A stretch of 64,000 nucleotides of DNA, taken from an archaeon. Lineage in GTDB: Archaea; Thermoproteota; Nitrososphaeria; Nitrososphaerales; Nitrosopumilaceae. The stretch is from the NCBI GenBank assembly GCA_024276695.1, contig JAJRWR010000006.1:1-64000 (forward strand), written 5' to 3'. Below the pieces are notes generated by a model. The model saw only the letters and a program-made list of their open reading frames with translations. It did not search any database and was not told where the DNA came from. Below are positions 43,521-50,780 of this stretch, in pieces. A program made the translations under genes and the position numbers. Within the stretch, counting starts at the first letter, position 1, and the number at the start of each line of letters is the position of its first letter.

Positions 43521-43664
43521 GTGCCAGTAGATCCTGTATGTGGAATTGAACTTGATGAAGACTTAGCATTAATTCATGATCATAATGGAAAGAACTTCTA
43601 TTTTTGTTGTAATGGCTGTAGAAGAATTTTCATCAAAAAACCACGCAAGTACAAAAACAACTAA
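43521..43664 (+). CDS. YHS-domain metal-binding protein
   Basis: A 47-residue YHS domain: MPVDPVCGIELDED, then FYFCCNGCRRIF and a basic end. The Cys in VCG and the FCCNGC cluster are the family's usual metal ligands, as found next to copper ATPases and phenol hydroxylases. Copper or another soft metal is a likely ligand; a copper role would suit an ammonia oxidiser, but this is inference. The stop overlaps the convergent asparagine-synthase-like gene by four bases. Confidence 0.8.
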   Translation: MPVDPVCGIELDEDLALIHDHNGKNFYFCCNGCRRIFIKKPRKYKNN

Positions 43665-44608
43665 AGAGGAAAAGCCCCACACATTCTACAAAATTTTGAT
43701 TTTCCTATATTGTGTTTACAATAGGGGCATTTTTCATCCAATTTGGAATCTTTTGGAGTTCCAAACAATTTCTTAAAAATCTCATAATAATGCATTGATT
43801 CTCTGCTTCTAATTCTTACCCCATCCATTTTTTCAACTGTTAGTTTTTTCTCAACAAATTGTTCTTCTCCTATGATTGAATCAAACAAATTTGTCAATCC
43901 TACAGTACCTGATCCGTCTTGCATTGGGGATTTTTCTCTCCATGCAATTTGAGGTGGAATATGTTTTTCAAATGTTTTACGTAAAATCCACTTTCCATAT
44001 CTCTTTTCATTTTCATTTCTTACTTTGAGGTTTATTGGTATTTTCTCAGATAGATTCATCACTTTTTCATTTAGAAAAGGTGATTCTATGGTAACTCCTA
44101 ACGCATCCCCTATCTTTTGTGTGGGAAAATGCATGACCGAACAAATTCTTTTGATTTCTCTTGTTAATTCTTCTTCTGACTTGTTTATGAGGAAACTATA
44201 CCCTGCAAATAATTCGTCAGCTCCATCACCTGTAATAATTGACTTTTCTCCGTTTTCCTTTGCCCATTTTATTGCTAAATACATTACAACATTATTGCGA
44301 ATTTCAATATCGTTAAAGTTTTTTAAAATTTTTATGGTCTTTTCTATTGCTTCTAAAATTTCAGCTATTTTTACATTGTAAATTGTCAATGACAATTCCA
44401 TTTCTTTTGAAATCATTTGGCAATATGTTAAATCTGTTGAAACAAAATCCTCTGCAATCACTGCAATAGTTTTTGGTTTTCTCTGTTTTAGAAAATATGC
44501 TATAATAGAACTATCCAATCCGCCCGACAATGAAATTAAATTTGATGTGCATTCGTTACATGCTTCTTTTAAAACCCTGTATAGTTTTTGAGAAAATTCT
44601 TCCAACAT
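43661..44608 (-). CDS. Asparagine-synthase-like ATP-pyrophosphatase with zinc-ribbon tail
   Basis: A 315-residue protein with only the synthetase half of class B asparagine synthase: SGGLDSS at residues 28-34, IITGDGADELFAGY, and ESPFLNEKVM. The glutaminase (Ntn) domain is absent, so it should take free ammonia or another amine. The last 30 residues add a zinc ribbon (CPYCKHNIGKSKFCRMCG) not found in AsnB. It may make asparagine, or adenylate and amidate another target such as a protein or tRNA. Confidence 0.85.
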   Translation of the reverse strand: MLEEFSQKLYRVLKEACNECTSNLISLSGGLDSSIIAYFLKQRKPKTIAVIAEDFVSTDLTYCQMISKEMELSLTIYNVKIAEILEAIEKTIKILKNFNDIEIRNNVVMYLAIKWAKENGEKSIITGDGADELFAGYSFLINKSEEELTREIKRICSVMHFPTQKIGDALGVTIESPFLNEKVMNLSEKIPINLKVRNENEKRYGKWILRKTFEKHIPPQIAWREKSPMQDGSGTVGLTNLFDSIIGEEQFVEKKLTVEKMDGVRIRSRESMHYYEIFKKLFGTPKDSKLDEKCPYCKHNIGKSKFCRMCGAFPL

Positions 44609-44714
44609 CTCTTACATATTTTTGAAATTAAAATAGATATGCCTAATGAAGTAGAGCATAATCCAAAAAATCTCATTGCAAACTTTAAATTCTTTATCAA
44701 ATTCTTGAGGATTA

Positions 44715-45131
44715 ATGCTACTTCCTGCTGAAATAGAATCTAAAACTCTGATTCCTGCATTACGAGCAATTCTTGCTAAAAAACTTGCAGAAGATCATAA
44801 TATTAGAGAAGATGAAATTTCTAAAATGCTTGGAGTAACACAAGCTGCAATTAGTAATTACATTCGTGGAACAAGAGGGGATCCATCATTAATTGCAAAA
44901 CTTTTAGCAGAAAAACAAGTTGCAACAATGATTGATGAATTAAGTGACAGTCTTTCTTCTGATATGGCATACACTCCATCAAGTCTATCTAAATTTATCG
45001 GACTTTGTAATTATATTAAATCAAGTCTATTAATTTGCGAGATACATCATAATTTAGAATCTAACATTGATGAACAAGTTTGTAAAGAATGTGAAAATAT
45101 GCTTCTCAAAGGTCCTGGAAGCGTTTACTAG
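44715..45131 (+). CDS. XRE/COG2522-type HTH regulator with Cys/His cluster
   Basis: A 138-residue protein. Residues 30-65 are a helix-turn-helix (REDEISKMLGVTQAAISNYI, then RGTRG). The C-terminus has CEIHHNL and CKECENML, which could bind zinc or an Fe-S cluster. This layout matches COG2522-like archaeal regulators that in some species are fused to the ThiN thiamine-phosphate synthase. The stop overlaps the Alba stop by four bases. Confidence 0.78.
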   Translation: MLLPAEIESKTLIPALRAILAKKLAEDHNIREDEISKMLGVTQAAISNYIRGTRGDPSLIAKLLAEKQVATMIDELSDSLSSDMAYTPSSLSKFIGLCNYIKSSLLICEIHHNLESNIDEQVCKECENMLLKGPGSVY

Positions 45132-45439
45132 TTTTTAACTAAAATAATTTCTACAGTTGATGTCATATTTCCAATGCCCGCAGCAGCTACTGTATCTAAA
45201 GTAATTTTTTCAACTTTGGAATTACCATTAAGCATTTTTTCTGTAATGATATTTGCTATTGCCACTGCATTAGGAATTGAATTACCCTTTGCTTTTAGAA
45301 TAACTTTACTTTTATTCCCTAAAATTGATAATACTTCAAGAGCTGATTCCATTACAGGATAGTTTCCAATTTGTATCGTAGCTTCAGACTTTTCGGTCTG
45401 CTCTTGACCAAGCGGTTCAGTTGTCTCTTCCATGAGCAT
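45128..45439 (-). CDS. albA: Alba DNA/RNA-binding chromatin protein
   Basis: A 103-residue Alba. The acidic N-terminal extension (about 20 residues) precedes the Alba core: VMESALEVLSILG, KAKGNSIPNAVAIANII, and the ending MTSTVEIILVK. The usual acetylatable Lys pair near the N-terminus of the core is not obvious (IQIGNYPVM replaces the common VLIGKKPVM), which may change how it binds DNA. It coats DNA or RNA as a dimer. Confidence 0.9.
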   Translation of the reverse strand: MLMEETTEPLGQEQTEKSEATIQIGNYPVMESALEVLSILGNKSKVILKAKGNSIPNAVAIANIITEKMLNGNSKVEKITLDTVAAAGIGNMTSTVEIILVKN

Positions 45440-45490
45440 TATTCAATATTTAGAAATTTTATGTTCTTTTAAGTTTTATCGACCATTGAT

Positions 45491-45985
45491 TCATTTTTCA
45501 AAGTAATCAATTGGTATATTTTGATAATCGCCATTTGGCAGTACTCTTCTAATTGTAATTGGAATCACTCTTTGTTCCAACTCTTCCATTGAAATGTCTA
45601 ATGAAATTCTGGCAGTTTTTGGAATTGGAATGAAAGGCGGTGCACCTAATGATAACTGTAATGCTCTTGCTCCCATAATTCTTGCTTTTTCAAATCTTGT
45701 TAATGTTGGTGGTCCAATGGTGATTTTATTTTTTTCACAAGGAATTTCTACTGGGTCGTGTTCTTCAATTTTTTCAACAACCTCTCTATTTTCAATTTCT
45801 TTAATTCTTTTTTCTAAACTATCTTGTTCTTTTTCAGTAAGTGGTTCTACAAGATCTTTTCTATCGATTAATTTTCGATAAGTATCTAATGCTTTGTTTA
45901 ATCCTGCATTTTCTTCGACCTCTGCATCCAGTTCCTCTTCAACTGGTGAAGCTTCAACCAATTCAGGTTCTTTAACATTAGCCAA
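45491..45985 (-). CDS. rpo6: RNA polymerase subunit Rpo6 (RpoK) with acidic N-terminal extension
   Basis: A protein of about 164 residues. The C-terminal 85 residues are the Rpb6 fold: IGPPTLTRFEKARIMGARAL, then QLSLGAPPFI and ISLDISMEELEQRVIPI. The N-terminal 75 residues are acidic (EPELVEASPVEEELDAEVEE), like the tail of eukaryotic Rpb6 and longer than in most archaea. It fixes the clamp of RNA polymerase. The start is taken as TTG at 45985 (LANVKEPE), 26.5 bases from the centre of a palindromic TATA box. The ATG at 46024 would put the TATA inside the gene. Confidence 0.9.
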   Translation of the reverse strand: MANVKEPELVEASPVEEELDAEVEENAGLNKALDTYRKLIDRKDLVEPLTEKEQDSLEKRIKEIENREVVEKIEEHDPVEIPCEKNKITIGPPTLTRFEKARIMGARALQLSLGAPPFIPIPKTARISLDISMEELEQRVIPITIRRVLPNGDYQNIPIDYFEK

Positions 45986-46007
45986 GTACGAGAATTTTCT
46001 TAAAACG

Positions 46008-46015
46008 TTATATAA
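46008..46015. promoter_or_regulatory. Palindromic TATA box shared by two divergent genes
   Basis: TTATATAA at 46008-46015 is perfectly palindromic. Its centre (46011.5) is exactly 26.5 bases from the TTG of the plus-strand cyclophilin-like gene (46038) and 26.5 bases from the TTG of rpo6 on the minus strand (45985). This is the expected TATA-to-start distance for leaderless transcripts in both directions. Confidence 0.6.
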
Positions 46016-46037
46016 TCTAATCATTTTAAAGTACGAA

Positions 46038-46424
46038 TTGAATACATCATCAGTCTCGAGAAAGCATCTGATTTTAGAAATTCGAGGAAAAGCAAAAATC
46101 TCTTGTGATCTAAAACGTCATTTGTCTCCCCGAACTGTTGGGACTATTATGAGATCTTTGCCTTTAGAAGGACATGCTCATTTGTTAGGCAAAAGCATTT
46201 CATATTTTGAAACAAGTGTTGATTCTGGAATTGAAAGATCAAGAACTGAATTCAAAAAAGGTGATGTCACATTTTTACCCTCTACTGGGAGTATCTGTTT
46301 TTTTCTAAATGATGCTGTATTTGCTAAAACAATGACTCCAATTGGAAAACTAATTGGTGATATTGATGCATTAAATGATGTTAAATCTGGCGATGTGTTT
46401 TGTATCTATGAAGATACTGCTTGA
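46038..46424 (+). CDS. Cyclophilin-like fold protein (TM1367/DUF3830-like)
   Basis: A 128-residue beta-barrel protein: HLILEIRGKAKISCDLKRH, SPRTVGTIMRSLPLEGHAHL, then FKKGDVTFLPSTGSICFF and MTPIGKLIGDI. This matches small cyclophilin-like proteins without proof of isomerase activity. The start is TTG at 46038, based on the shared TATA element and the position of the first conserved strand. Its end overlaps the eS25 gene by 19 bases (convergent). Confidence 0.8.
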   Translation: MNTSSVSRKHLILEIRGKAKISCDLKRHLSPRTVGTIMRSLPLEGHAHLLGKSISYFETSVDSGIERSRTEFKKGDVTFLPSTGSICFFLNDAVFAKTMTPIGKLIGDIDALNDVKSGDVFCIYEDTA

Positions 46425-46714
46425 TAAAGGTGATGACCTGAATAACCCCCAACTCTTTTTACAATTCCTTTGTTTGTGGATTCTTTTAGAAATGCATTTA
46501 CTGCAGAAATTTTAACTCCTGTCTGTCTTGCAAGATCTTGAACTGTGACAACTTTGGAGTTTTGAATAATTTTTAATGCTTGCTGCTCATTTACTATGAC
46601 TGTGATCTCTGCTTTCTTTGGTTCGCCTTCACCTTTGTCTTTCTTTTTCTTTGTGTCTTTGGAACCTGTAGATTTATCTTTGTTAGCAGTCGTTGGTTTC
46701 TTTGCCCCACCCAT
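46406..46714 (-). CDS. rps25e: Ribosomal protein eS25
   Basis: A 102-residue protein of the small ribosomal subunit, found in eukaryotes and in some archaea such as thaumarchaea. A Lys-rich, disordered N-terminus (residues 1-35) leads to a winged helix: VVTVQDLARQTGVKISAVNA, then FLKESTNKGIVKRV and a C-terminal YSGHHLYQ. No bacterial counterpart exists, supporting the archaeal call. It converges with the cyclophilin-like gene. Confidence 0.92.
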   Translation of the reverse strand: MGGAKKPTTANKDKSTGSKDTKKKKDKGEGEPKKAEITVIVNEQQALKIIQNSKVVTVQDLARQTGVKISAVNAFLKESTNKGIVKRVGGYSGHHLYQAVSS

Positions 46715-46808
46715 AATTTAAGAAAAAAATATTCCTCTTATAAACGATGAACCATTTTTTTAATTATTTGACTGTAAATTATTTGAAAATTTGAAAACTA
46801 TTTTCAAG

Positions 46809-46816
46809 TATAAATA
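46809..46816 (+). promoter_or_regulatory. TATA box of the 70-residue zinc protein gene
   Basis: TATAAATA centred about 26 nt before the ATG at 46838; fits a leaderless promoter. Confidence 0.6.
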
Positions 46817-46837
46817 ACATCTTGTGCACTATTTTGT

Positions 46838-47050
46838 ATGGGAATAGTTTCAAAAGGTGCAAAATGTAATTTTGAAGGCTGTGATCAAGATGGTGCTCGT
46901 TCTCTTAATACTAGTAAAGTTGAAAATGCTGGACTACGTGTAAATTCTACTGGTAAAAAAACGGTTCTTTGTAAAGAACACTACAAAGAATACAAGAAGG
47001 AATCTAAAGACGATCGAGATCTTGAACGTGCAAGATTTGACAAGTTTTAG
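46838..47050 (+). CDS. 70-residue zinc-finger-like basic protein
   Basis: The protein has KCNFEGCDQDGARSLN near the start and VLCKEHYKEYKKESKDD near the end. Two cysteines, then Cys and His, form a probable zinc site; the C-terminal third is a charged helix. Its own TATA box is present. It ends overlapping the deoxyhypusine synthase stop by four bases. Small proteins of this pattern are common in thaumarchaea; function unknown. Confidence 0.72.
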   Translation: MGIVSKGAKCNFEGCDQDGARSLNTSKVENAGLRVNSTGKKTVLCKEHYKEYKKESKDDRDLERARFDKF

Positions 47051-48141
47051 TCCTTCTTTTTTGACTTAGCAATTTTGTCGGCTGGATTTTTGAAATAGTC
47101 TTTACTCAGATTTTCATATAGTTTGTCTAGCTTTTTGTAAATTCTTTTTGGGTTTCTTGTTTTTTGATTGCTAATAACATATAGCGCAAGAATTGGAAAT
47201 GCTATTGTGGCATCAGTATAAACTGTAACCATTCCATTATGTGCATCTTGAACTTTGCCCCAGCTTTTCCCTTCTTGTAATGTGGCCCCAGATAACCCCC
47301 CTGTGTCCGGACGTGCATCTGTAATCTGAATAATATAATCTTGTCCTCCGTCATTTCTTTTTAAGATTTGATCTAATAGTGGACCTGTTTGCTGAGCCGT
47401 GTTCTTTGGTACTCCTCCCCCTAATTCTAAAATCCCTGATTTTCTTGAATCATATACAATTGCTGCTTGCTCGATTATCTCTCTTACAAAATCTAAATTG
47501 TATGTTTTATCTTCTAACCTATGAACTGCCAAATTTAGTGCCAATGACGAATCTTTGATTGTTGAAATGTATACTGGAACATCATAGTCATATGCTGTAA
47601 CTATGAAACTTTTCTCAGGGTGTTTGGATTTCTCTTTACTAATTTTACCCATCAAATTACAAAATTCAGCAGTAGTGAATGGTTTATCTGGAAAATCTTT
47701 TCCAAACATTTTTTGGATTAATTGATCTTGCTCTTCTAATGTTTCAATAAATTTGATATACACATCTCTAATTCTAACAATCTCATTCTCATACAGTTTC
47801 ATATCGTCAACATCAAAACTCCCTTGTTTTACTGGCAATCCCCAAGCAAAATGATCTTCATGATACACATTAGCTCCTGTTGTAACTATCCAGTCTACAA
47901 ATCCTCGTTCAATTAACGTCTTGATTATTCCACCAAACCCTACTGGTGTCATTGCACCTGATACTGTGAGACAAATGGTTGCATCCTCTTCTATCATTTT
48001 TGCATAAAGCTTTGCTGCATCTCCAAGTTGTCTACCATTATATCCTGAACTTGCAAAAACATTCACCAGATCTTCGATAGTCATTTTTGGTTCTAATTTA
48101 ATATGAGGAATATTTTTACCATGAAATTTATGAGGATCCAT
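47047..48141 (-). CDS. dys: Deoxyhypusine synthase
   Basis: A 364-residue enzyme that moves the aminobutyl group of spermidine to a lysine of aIF5A, the first step of hypusine formation. Seen are GYNGRQLGDAAKLYAKM, VYHEDHFAWGLP, GGGVPKNTAQQT and the active-site lysine region EGKSWGKV (classical enzymes have EAVSWGKI). The Lys in SWGK is kept, so activity is plausible. The polyamine link makes the agmatinase gene at 52653 of interest. It diverges from the dicarboxylate transporter. Confidence 0.92.
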   Translation of the reverse strand: MDPHKFHGKNIPHIKLEPKMTIEDLVNVFASSGYNGRQLGDAAKLYAKMIEEDATICLTVSGAMTPVGFGGIIKTLIERGFVDWIVTTGANVYHEDHFAWGLPVKQGSFDVDDMKLYENEIVRIRDVYIKFIETLEEQDQLIQKMFGKDFPDKPFTTAEFCNLMGKISKEKSKHPEKSFIVTAYDYDVPVYISTIKDSSLALNLAVHRLEDKTYNLDFVREIIEQAAIVYDSRKSGILELGGGVPKNTAQQTGPLLDQILKRNDGGQDYIIQITDARPDTGGLSGATLQEGKSWGKVQDAHNGMVTVYTDATIAFPILALYVISNQKTRNPKRIYKKLDKLYENLSKDYFKNPADKIAKSKKKD

Positions 48142-48189
48142 ATTTGAAAAACTAATTTTTTAGTAAATAATACTATCGAATCCTTTTTG

Positions 48190-49491
48190 ATGGATGCTGA
48201 AAATCTAAGAATGTATAAAATGACGTTTAAAAATTACATTTTCAAAAATTTGTGGCTACAAGTTGTAATCTCTTTAATCATAGGGCTTTGTGTAGGATTG
48301 ATTTTAGGCGATGATGTAGGTGTTGGGCTAGACGATGATGCTTTAGATTCTCTAACATCGTATCTAAAAATTCCTGCCAACATATTTTTGAGTGTAATTT
48401 TGATGATTATTGTTCCATTAATTTTTACATCAATTGTAGTATCTATAACTAATTTAGGAACAAAAGATAAACTAAAAACTCTAGGATTGGGTGTTGGTAC
48501 TTATTTTGTGATTACTACAACAATTGCAATACTTGTAGCAGTATCGCTTGCATCCATTATAGCACCAGGAAATATTTTGGATCTTACTGCACTCCAAGAA
48601 ACACATGATTTTTCTGAAGATGATTTGAAAGTCACAGAAGGTTTTTCGTTAGATGATATTCCAAACGTAGTATCAAACATTATTCCAAAAAATCCCATTT
48701 CTTCATATCTTGAAGGACAAATGTTTAGCATCTTGGTAATGGCACTCATTGTAGGGTTATCAATGGCAGTCCTTCCAAAAGAATCAATCAAACCATTGCT
48801 AGATGTACTGGAATCAATTCAAAAAATAACATTACACATTCTGTTGATTTCTATGAAGATTGTACCGTTTGCAGTTTTTGGATTGATTGTTGGAATGGTT
48901 GCTACAGTTGGTATAGGAACAATGATTGGATTGGGGGTATACATGGGAACAGTTGTTCTGGGTCTTGGAGTTATGTTGCTGGTATATGCATTGTTCTTAA
49001 AGTTTGTAGCAAAAAGACCCATATCTTCCACATTTTCAAAATTCCGTAATCCTCAAACCTTGGCTTTTTCAACAGCCAGCTCAATGGCAACAATGCCTGT
49101 GACATTAAAGACTGCGGAAGAGGATCTCAAGATAGATACAAGAGTTTCAAAATTTGTAATTCCACTTGGAACTACTGTGAATATGGATGGTACTGCCTTG
49201 TATCAAGTAATTGCTGTCTTCTTTTTGGCACAGCTCTTTGCAATTGAATTGAGTATGGTGTCCATTTTAGTGATAATCATAACCTCACTTTTAGCTTCTA
49301 TTGGAACCCCTGCGGTCCCTGGAGCTGGTGTAATTGTCTTGTCTACAATACTGATAACAGTTGGCATTCCTCCAGTTGGAATTTTATTATTACTTTCTGT
49401 AGATAGAATTTTGGACATGATTAGAACTATGGTAAATGTTACAGGAGATCTTACAGCCAGTTGTGTCTTTGATAAAATAACGCGAGATTAG
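48190..49491 (+). CDS. Dicarboxylate/amino acid:cation symporter (DAACS)
   Basis: A 433-residue membrane transporter of the GltP/DctA family. Conserved parts are the Ser-rich hairpin (AFSTASSMATMPVT), NMDGTALYQ in helix 7, the second hairpin (LASIGTPAVPGAG) and the final DRILDMIRTMVNVTGD. It brings glutamate, aspartate or C4-dicarboxylates into the cell with Na+ or H+. An acidic loop (TALQETHDFSEDDLKV) is inserted between helices 3 and 4. A TTG one codon before the ATG at 48190 is possible. Confidence 0.94.
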   Translation: MDAENLRMYKMTFKNYIFKNLWLQVVISLIIGLCVGLILGDDVGVGLDDDALDSLTSYLKIPANIFLSVILMIIVPLIFTSIVVSITNLGTKDKLKTLGLGVGTYFVITTTIAILVAVSLASIIAPGNILDLTALQETHDFSEDDLKVTEGFSLDDIPNVVSNIIPKNPISSYLEGQMFSILVMALIVGLSMAVLPKESIKPLLDVLESIQKITLHILLISMKIVPFAVFGLIVGMVATVGIGTMIGLGVYMGTVVLGLGVMLLVYALFLKFVAKRPISSTFSKFRNPQTLAFSTASSMATMPVTLKTAEEDLKIDTRVSKFVIPLGTTVNMDGTALYQVIAVFFLAQLFAIELSMVSILVIIITSLLASIGTPAVPGAGVIVLSTILITVGIPPVGILLLLSVDRILDMIRTMVNVTGDLTASCVFDKITRD

Positions 49492-49561
49492 GTACGTTTT
49501 TTCTTATGAGAATCTGTGTTGATATTATTACTTATTTAGGAATAATTCTAAATAATACAGA

Positions 49562-49897
49562 ATGAATGTTATAGATTTACATGATCCTAAACGAGTAGAT
49601 GGAACTCCTGATGATGTTGAAGTTTTACTTTCTTCTGGAGATTTTCTCCAAGATGATTTCAAAATTTCAAAGGTTGAATTGAGACTATACAATGAAAGAA
49701 CTGATGAAAAATTAGGAATATTCTCTTTGATCACTTCATTTGTGGAAACCGACAAAGGTTCAATCGAAATGATTTATGATGAGGGATTTCGTGGCCAAAA
49801 TCCCCTGTTAAGGGCAACTGAATTCCTTACATCCAATCTGGGGATCTCTGGTTTGATTTTACGTTCAGTAATCACACTTCAAGAAAAATTAAAATGA
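49562..49897 (+). CDS. 111-residue hypothetical protein
   Basis: A cytoplasmic-looking protein, beta-rich then helical: VIDLHDPKRVDGTPDDVEVL, then KVELRLYNERTDEKLG, and a helix ending SVITLQEKLK. No cysteines and no membrane segment. It follows the symporter gene but has its own gap of 70 bases. It converges on the pentapeptide-repeat gene. I do not recognise the family. Confidence 0.55.
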   Translation: MNVIDLHDPKRVDGTPDDVEVLLSSGDFLQDDFKISKVELRLYNERTDEKLGIFSLITSFVETDKGSIEMIYDEGFRGQNPLLRATEFLTSNLGISGLILRSVITLQEKLK

Positions 49898-49920
49898 TTT
49901 TTATTCCATCTGGTGATTCT

Positions 49921-50418
49921 TTACCAGAGATTTCCTTTGCTTTCTAAAACCCTTTTTTTCTCCTTTGAAATCGTATCCAAAGTATGTGAATCATAATTTG
50001 CACTCGTAAAATCTACTGATGTCAAAATTGTACCTGTTAGATTTGTATATCTTAGATTGGCTCCTCTCATGTTTGCATCTTCCAAATCTGCATTTCTTAA
50101 ATCTGCATAAAATAAATCCGCTCCTCTCATGTCTGCTTTTCTCAAATCTGCACCATACAACTCTGCATCCCATAATTTTGCATTTGAAAGATTGGCTCCT
50201 CTCATGTCTGCCCCTCTAAGCTTTACATTAAACAATATGGCTCCACTTAAATCAGATTCACTAAGGTTTGAACAACTAAAATCAGCATTATGAATATCTC
50301 TATTCTTGAGATTAACTCCATGCATGTTGGAATCTGACAAATCCCTCCCAACTAAATCTTCATAATCAAAGTTAACTTTTGATAGATTTCTTTTTCTAAA
50401 TACGTCTGATGGATTCAT
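49921..50418 (-). CDS. Pentapeptide-repeat protein
   Basis: A 165-residue protein; about 20 tandem repeats of the A(D/N)LXX type (for example NADFSCSNLSESDLSGAILF, and ADMRGANLSNAKL) fill residues 25-150. They stack as a right-handed square beta helix. Known relatives mimic DNA (gyrase protection) or act as scaffolds; which applies here is unknown. The DNA repeats also open long shadow frames on other strands. Confidence 0.9.
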   Translation of the reverse strand: MNPSDVFRKRNLSKVNFDYEDLVGRDLSDSNMHGVNLKNRDIHNADFSCSNLSESDLSGAILFNVKLRGADMRGANLSNAKLWDAELYGADLRKADMRGADLFYADLRNADLEDANMRGANLRYTNLTGTILTSVDFTSANYDSHTLDTISKEKKRVLESKGNLW

Positions 50419-50485
50419 TCTATGAATAATTAATCAAATCTAGTACATTTGAATTTAGATCTGAAATTAACTTCAAAATAAATTT

Positions 50486-50635
50486 TCAACTATATAATTC
50501 TAATTCTTGTAAAATCTTGCCCATTGAATACTTCCACCTTCTCATTTCATCAATGCTGTGCGGTCTGTTTTTCCCCAACTCTTTCTTTTCTTTTATTAAT
50601 TCTTGATGCCTCTTTTCGCTTTTTTTATCCTGCAT
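50486..50635 (-). CDS. 49-residue basic helical protein
   Basis: The frame reads MQDKKSEKRHQELIKEKKEL, then NRPHSIDEMRRWKYSMGKIL and ends ELELYS. It is strongly charged, with a conserved-looking 'SIDEMRRWKYSMGKIL' helix. It lies in the gap between the pentapeptide gene and thrS on the minus strand. No family recognised. Confidence 0.55.
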   Translation of the reverse strand: MQDKKSEKRHQELIKEKKELGKNRPHSIDEMRRWKYSMGKILQELELYS

Positions 50636-50749
50636 GCAGAATTGACATAGTTTCTGAATAAATTTTAATACTGTAAAATCGGTAATTTTTATCTAAAAGA
50701 GTCTCAAAATATTCCCAATTTGTAGAATCTGTTGTGTTCATGAGAATCG

Positions 50750-50758
50750 TATATTTAT
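50750..50758 (+). promoter_or_regulatory. TATA box of thrS
   Basis: TATATTTAT centred about 27 nt before the ATG at 50781; it supports that start over an upstream ATG at 50757, which lies inside the box. Confidence 0.55.
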
Positions 50759-50780
50759 GCCACTTTTAACATGTCTTAAC

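Noticed and set aside
45986-46024. ATG 46024 as the Rpo6 start
   Set aside because: It would place the TATA element inside the coding region; TTG 45985 gives MANVKEPE-type start with ideal TATA spacing. The alternative cannot be fully excluded.
50019-50219. Long leucine-rich frames over the pentapeptide gene
   Set aside because: They arise because the repeat codons are readable in several frames; only the minus-strand frame shows the A(D/N)LXX pattern.
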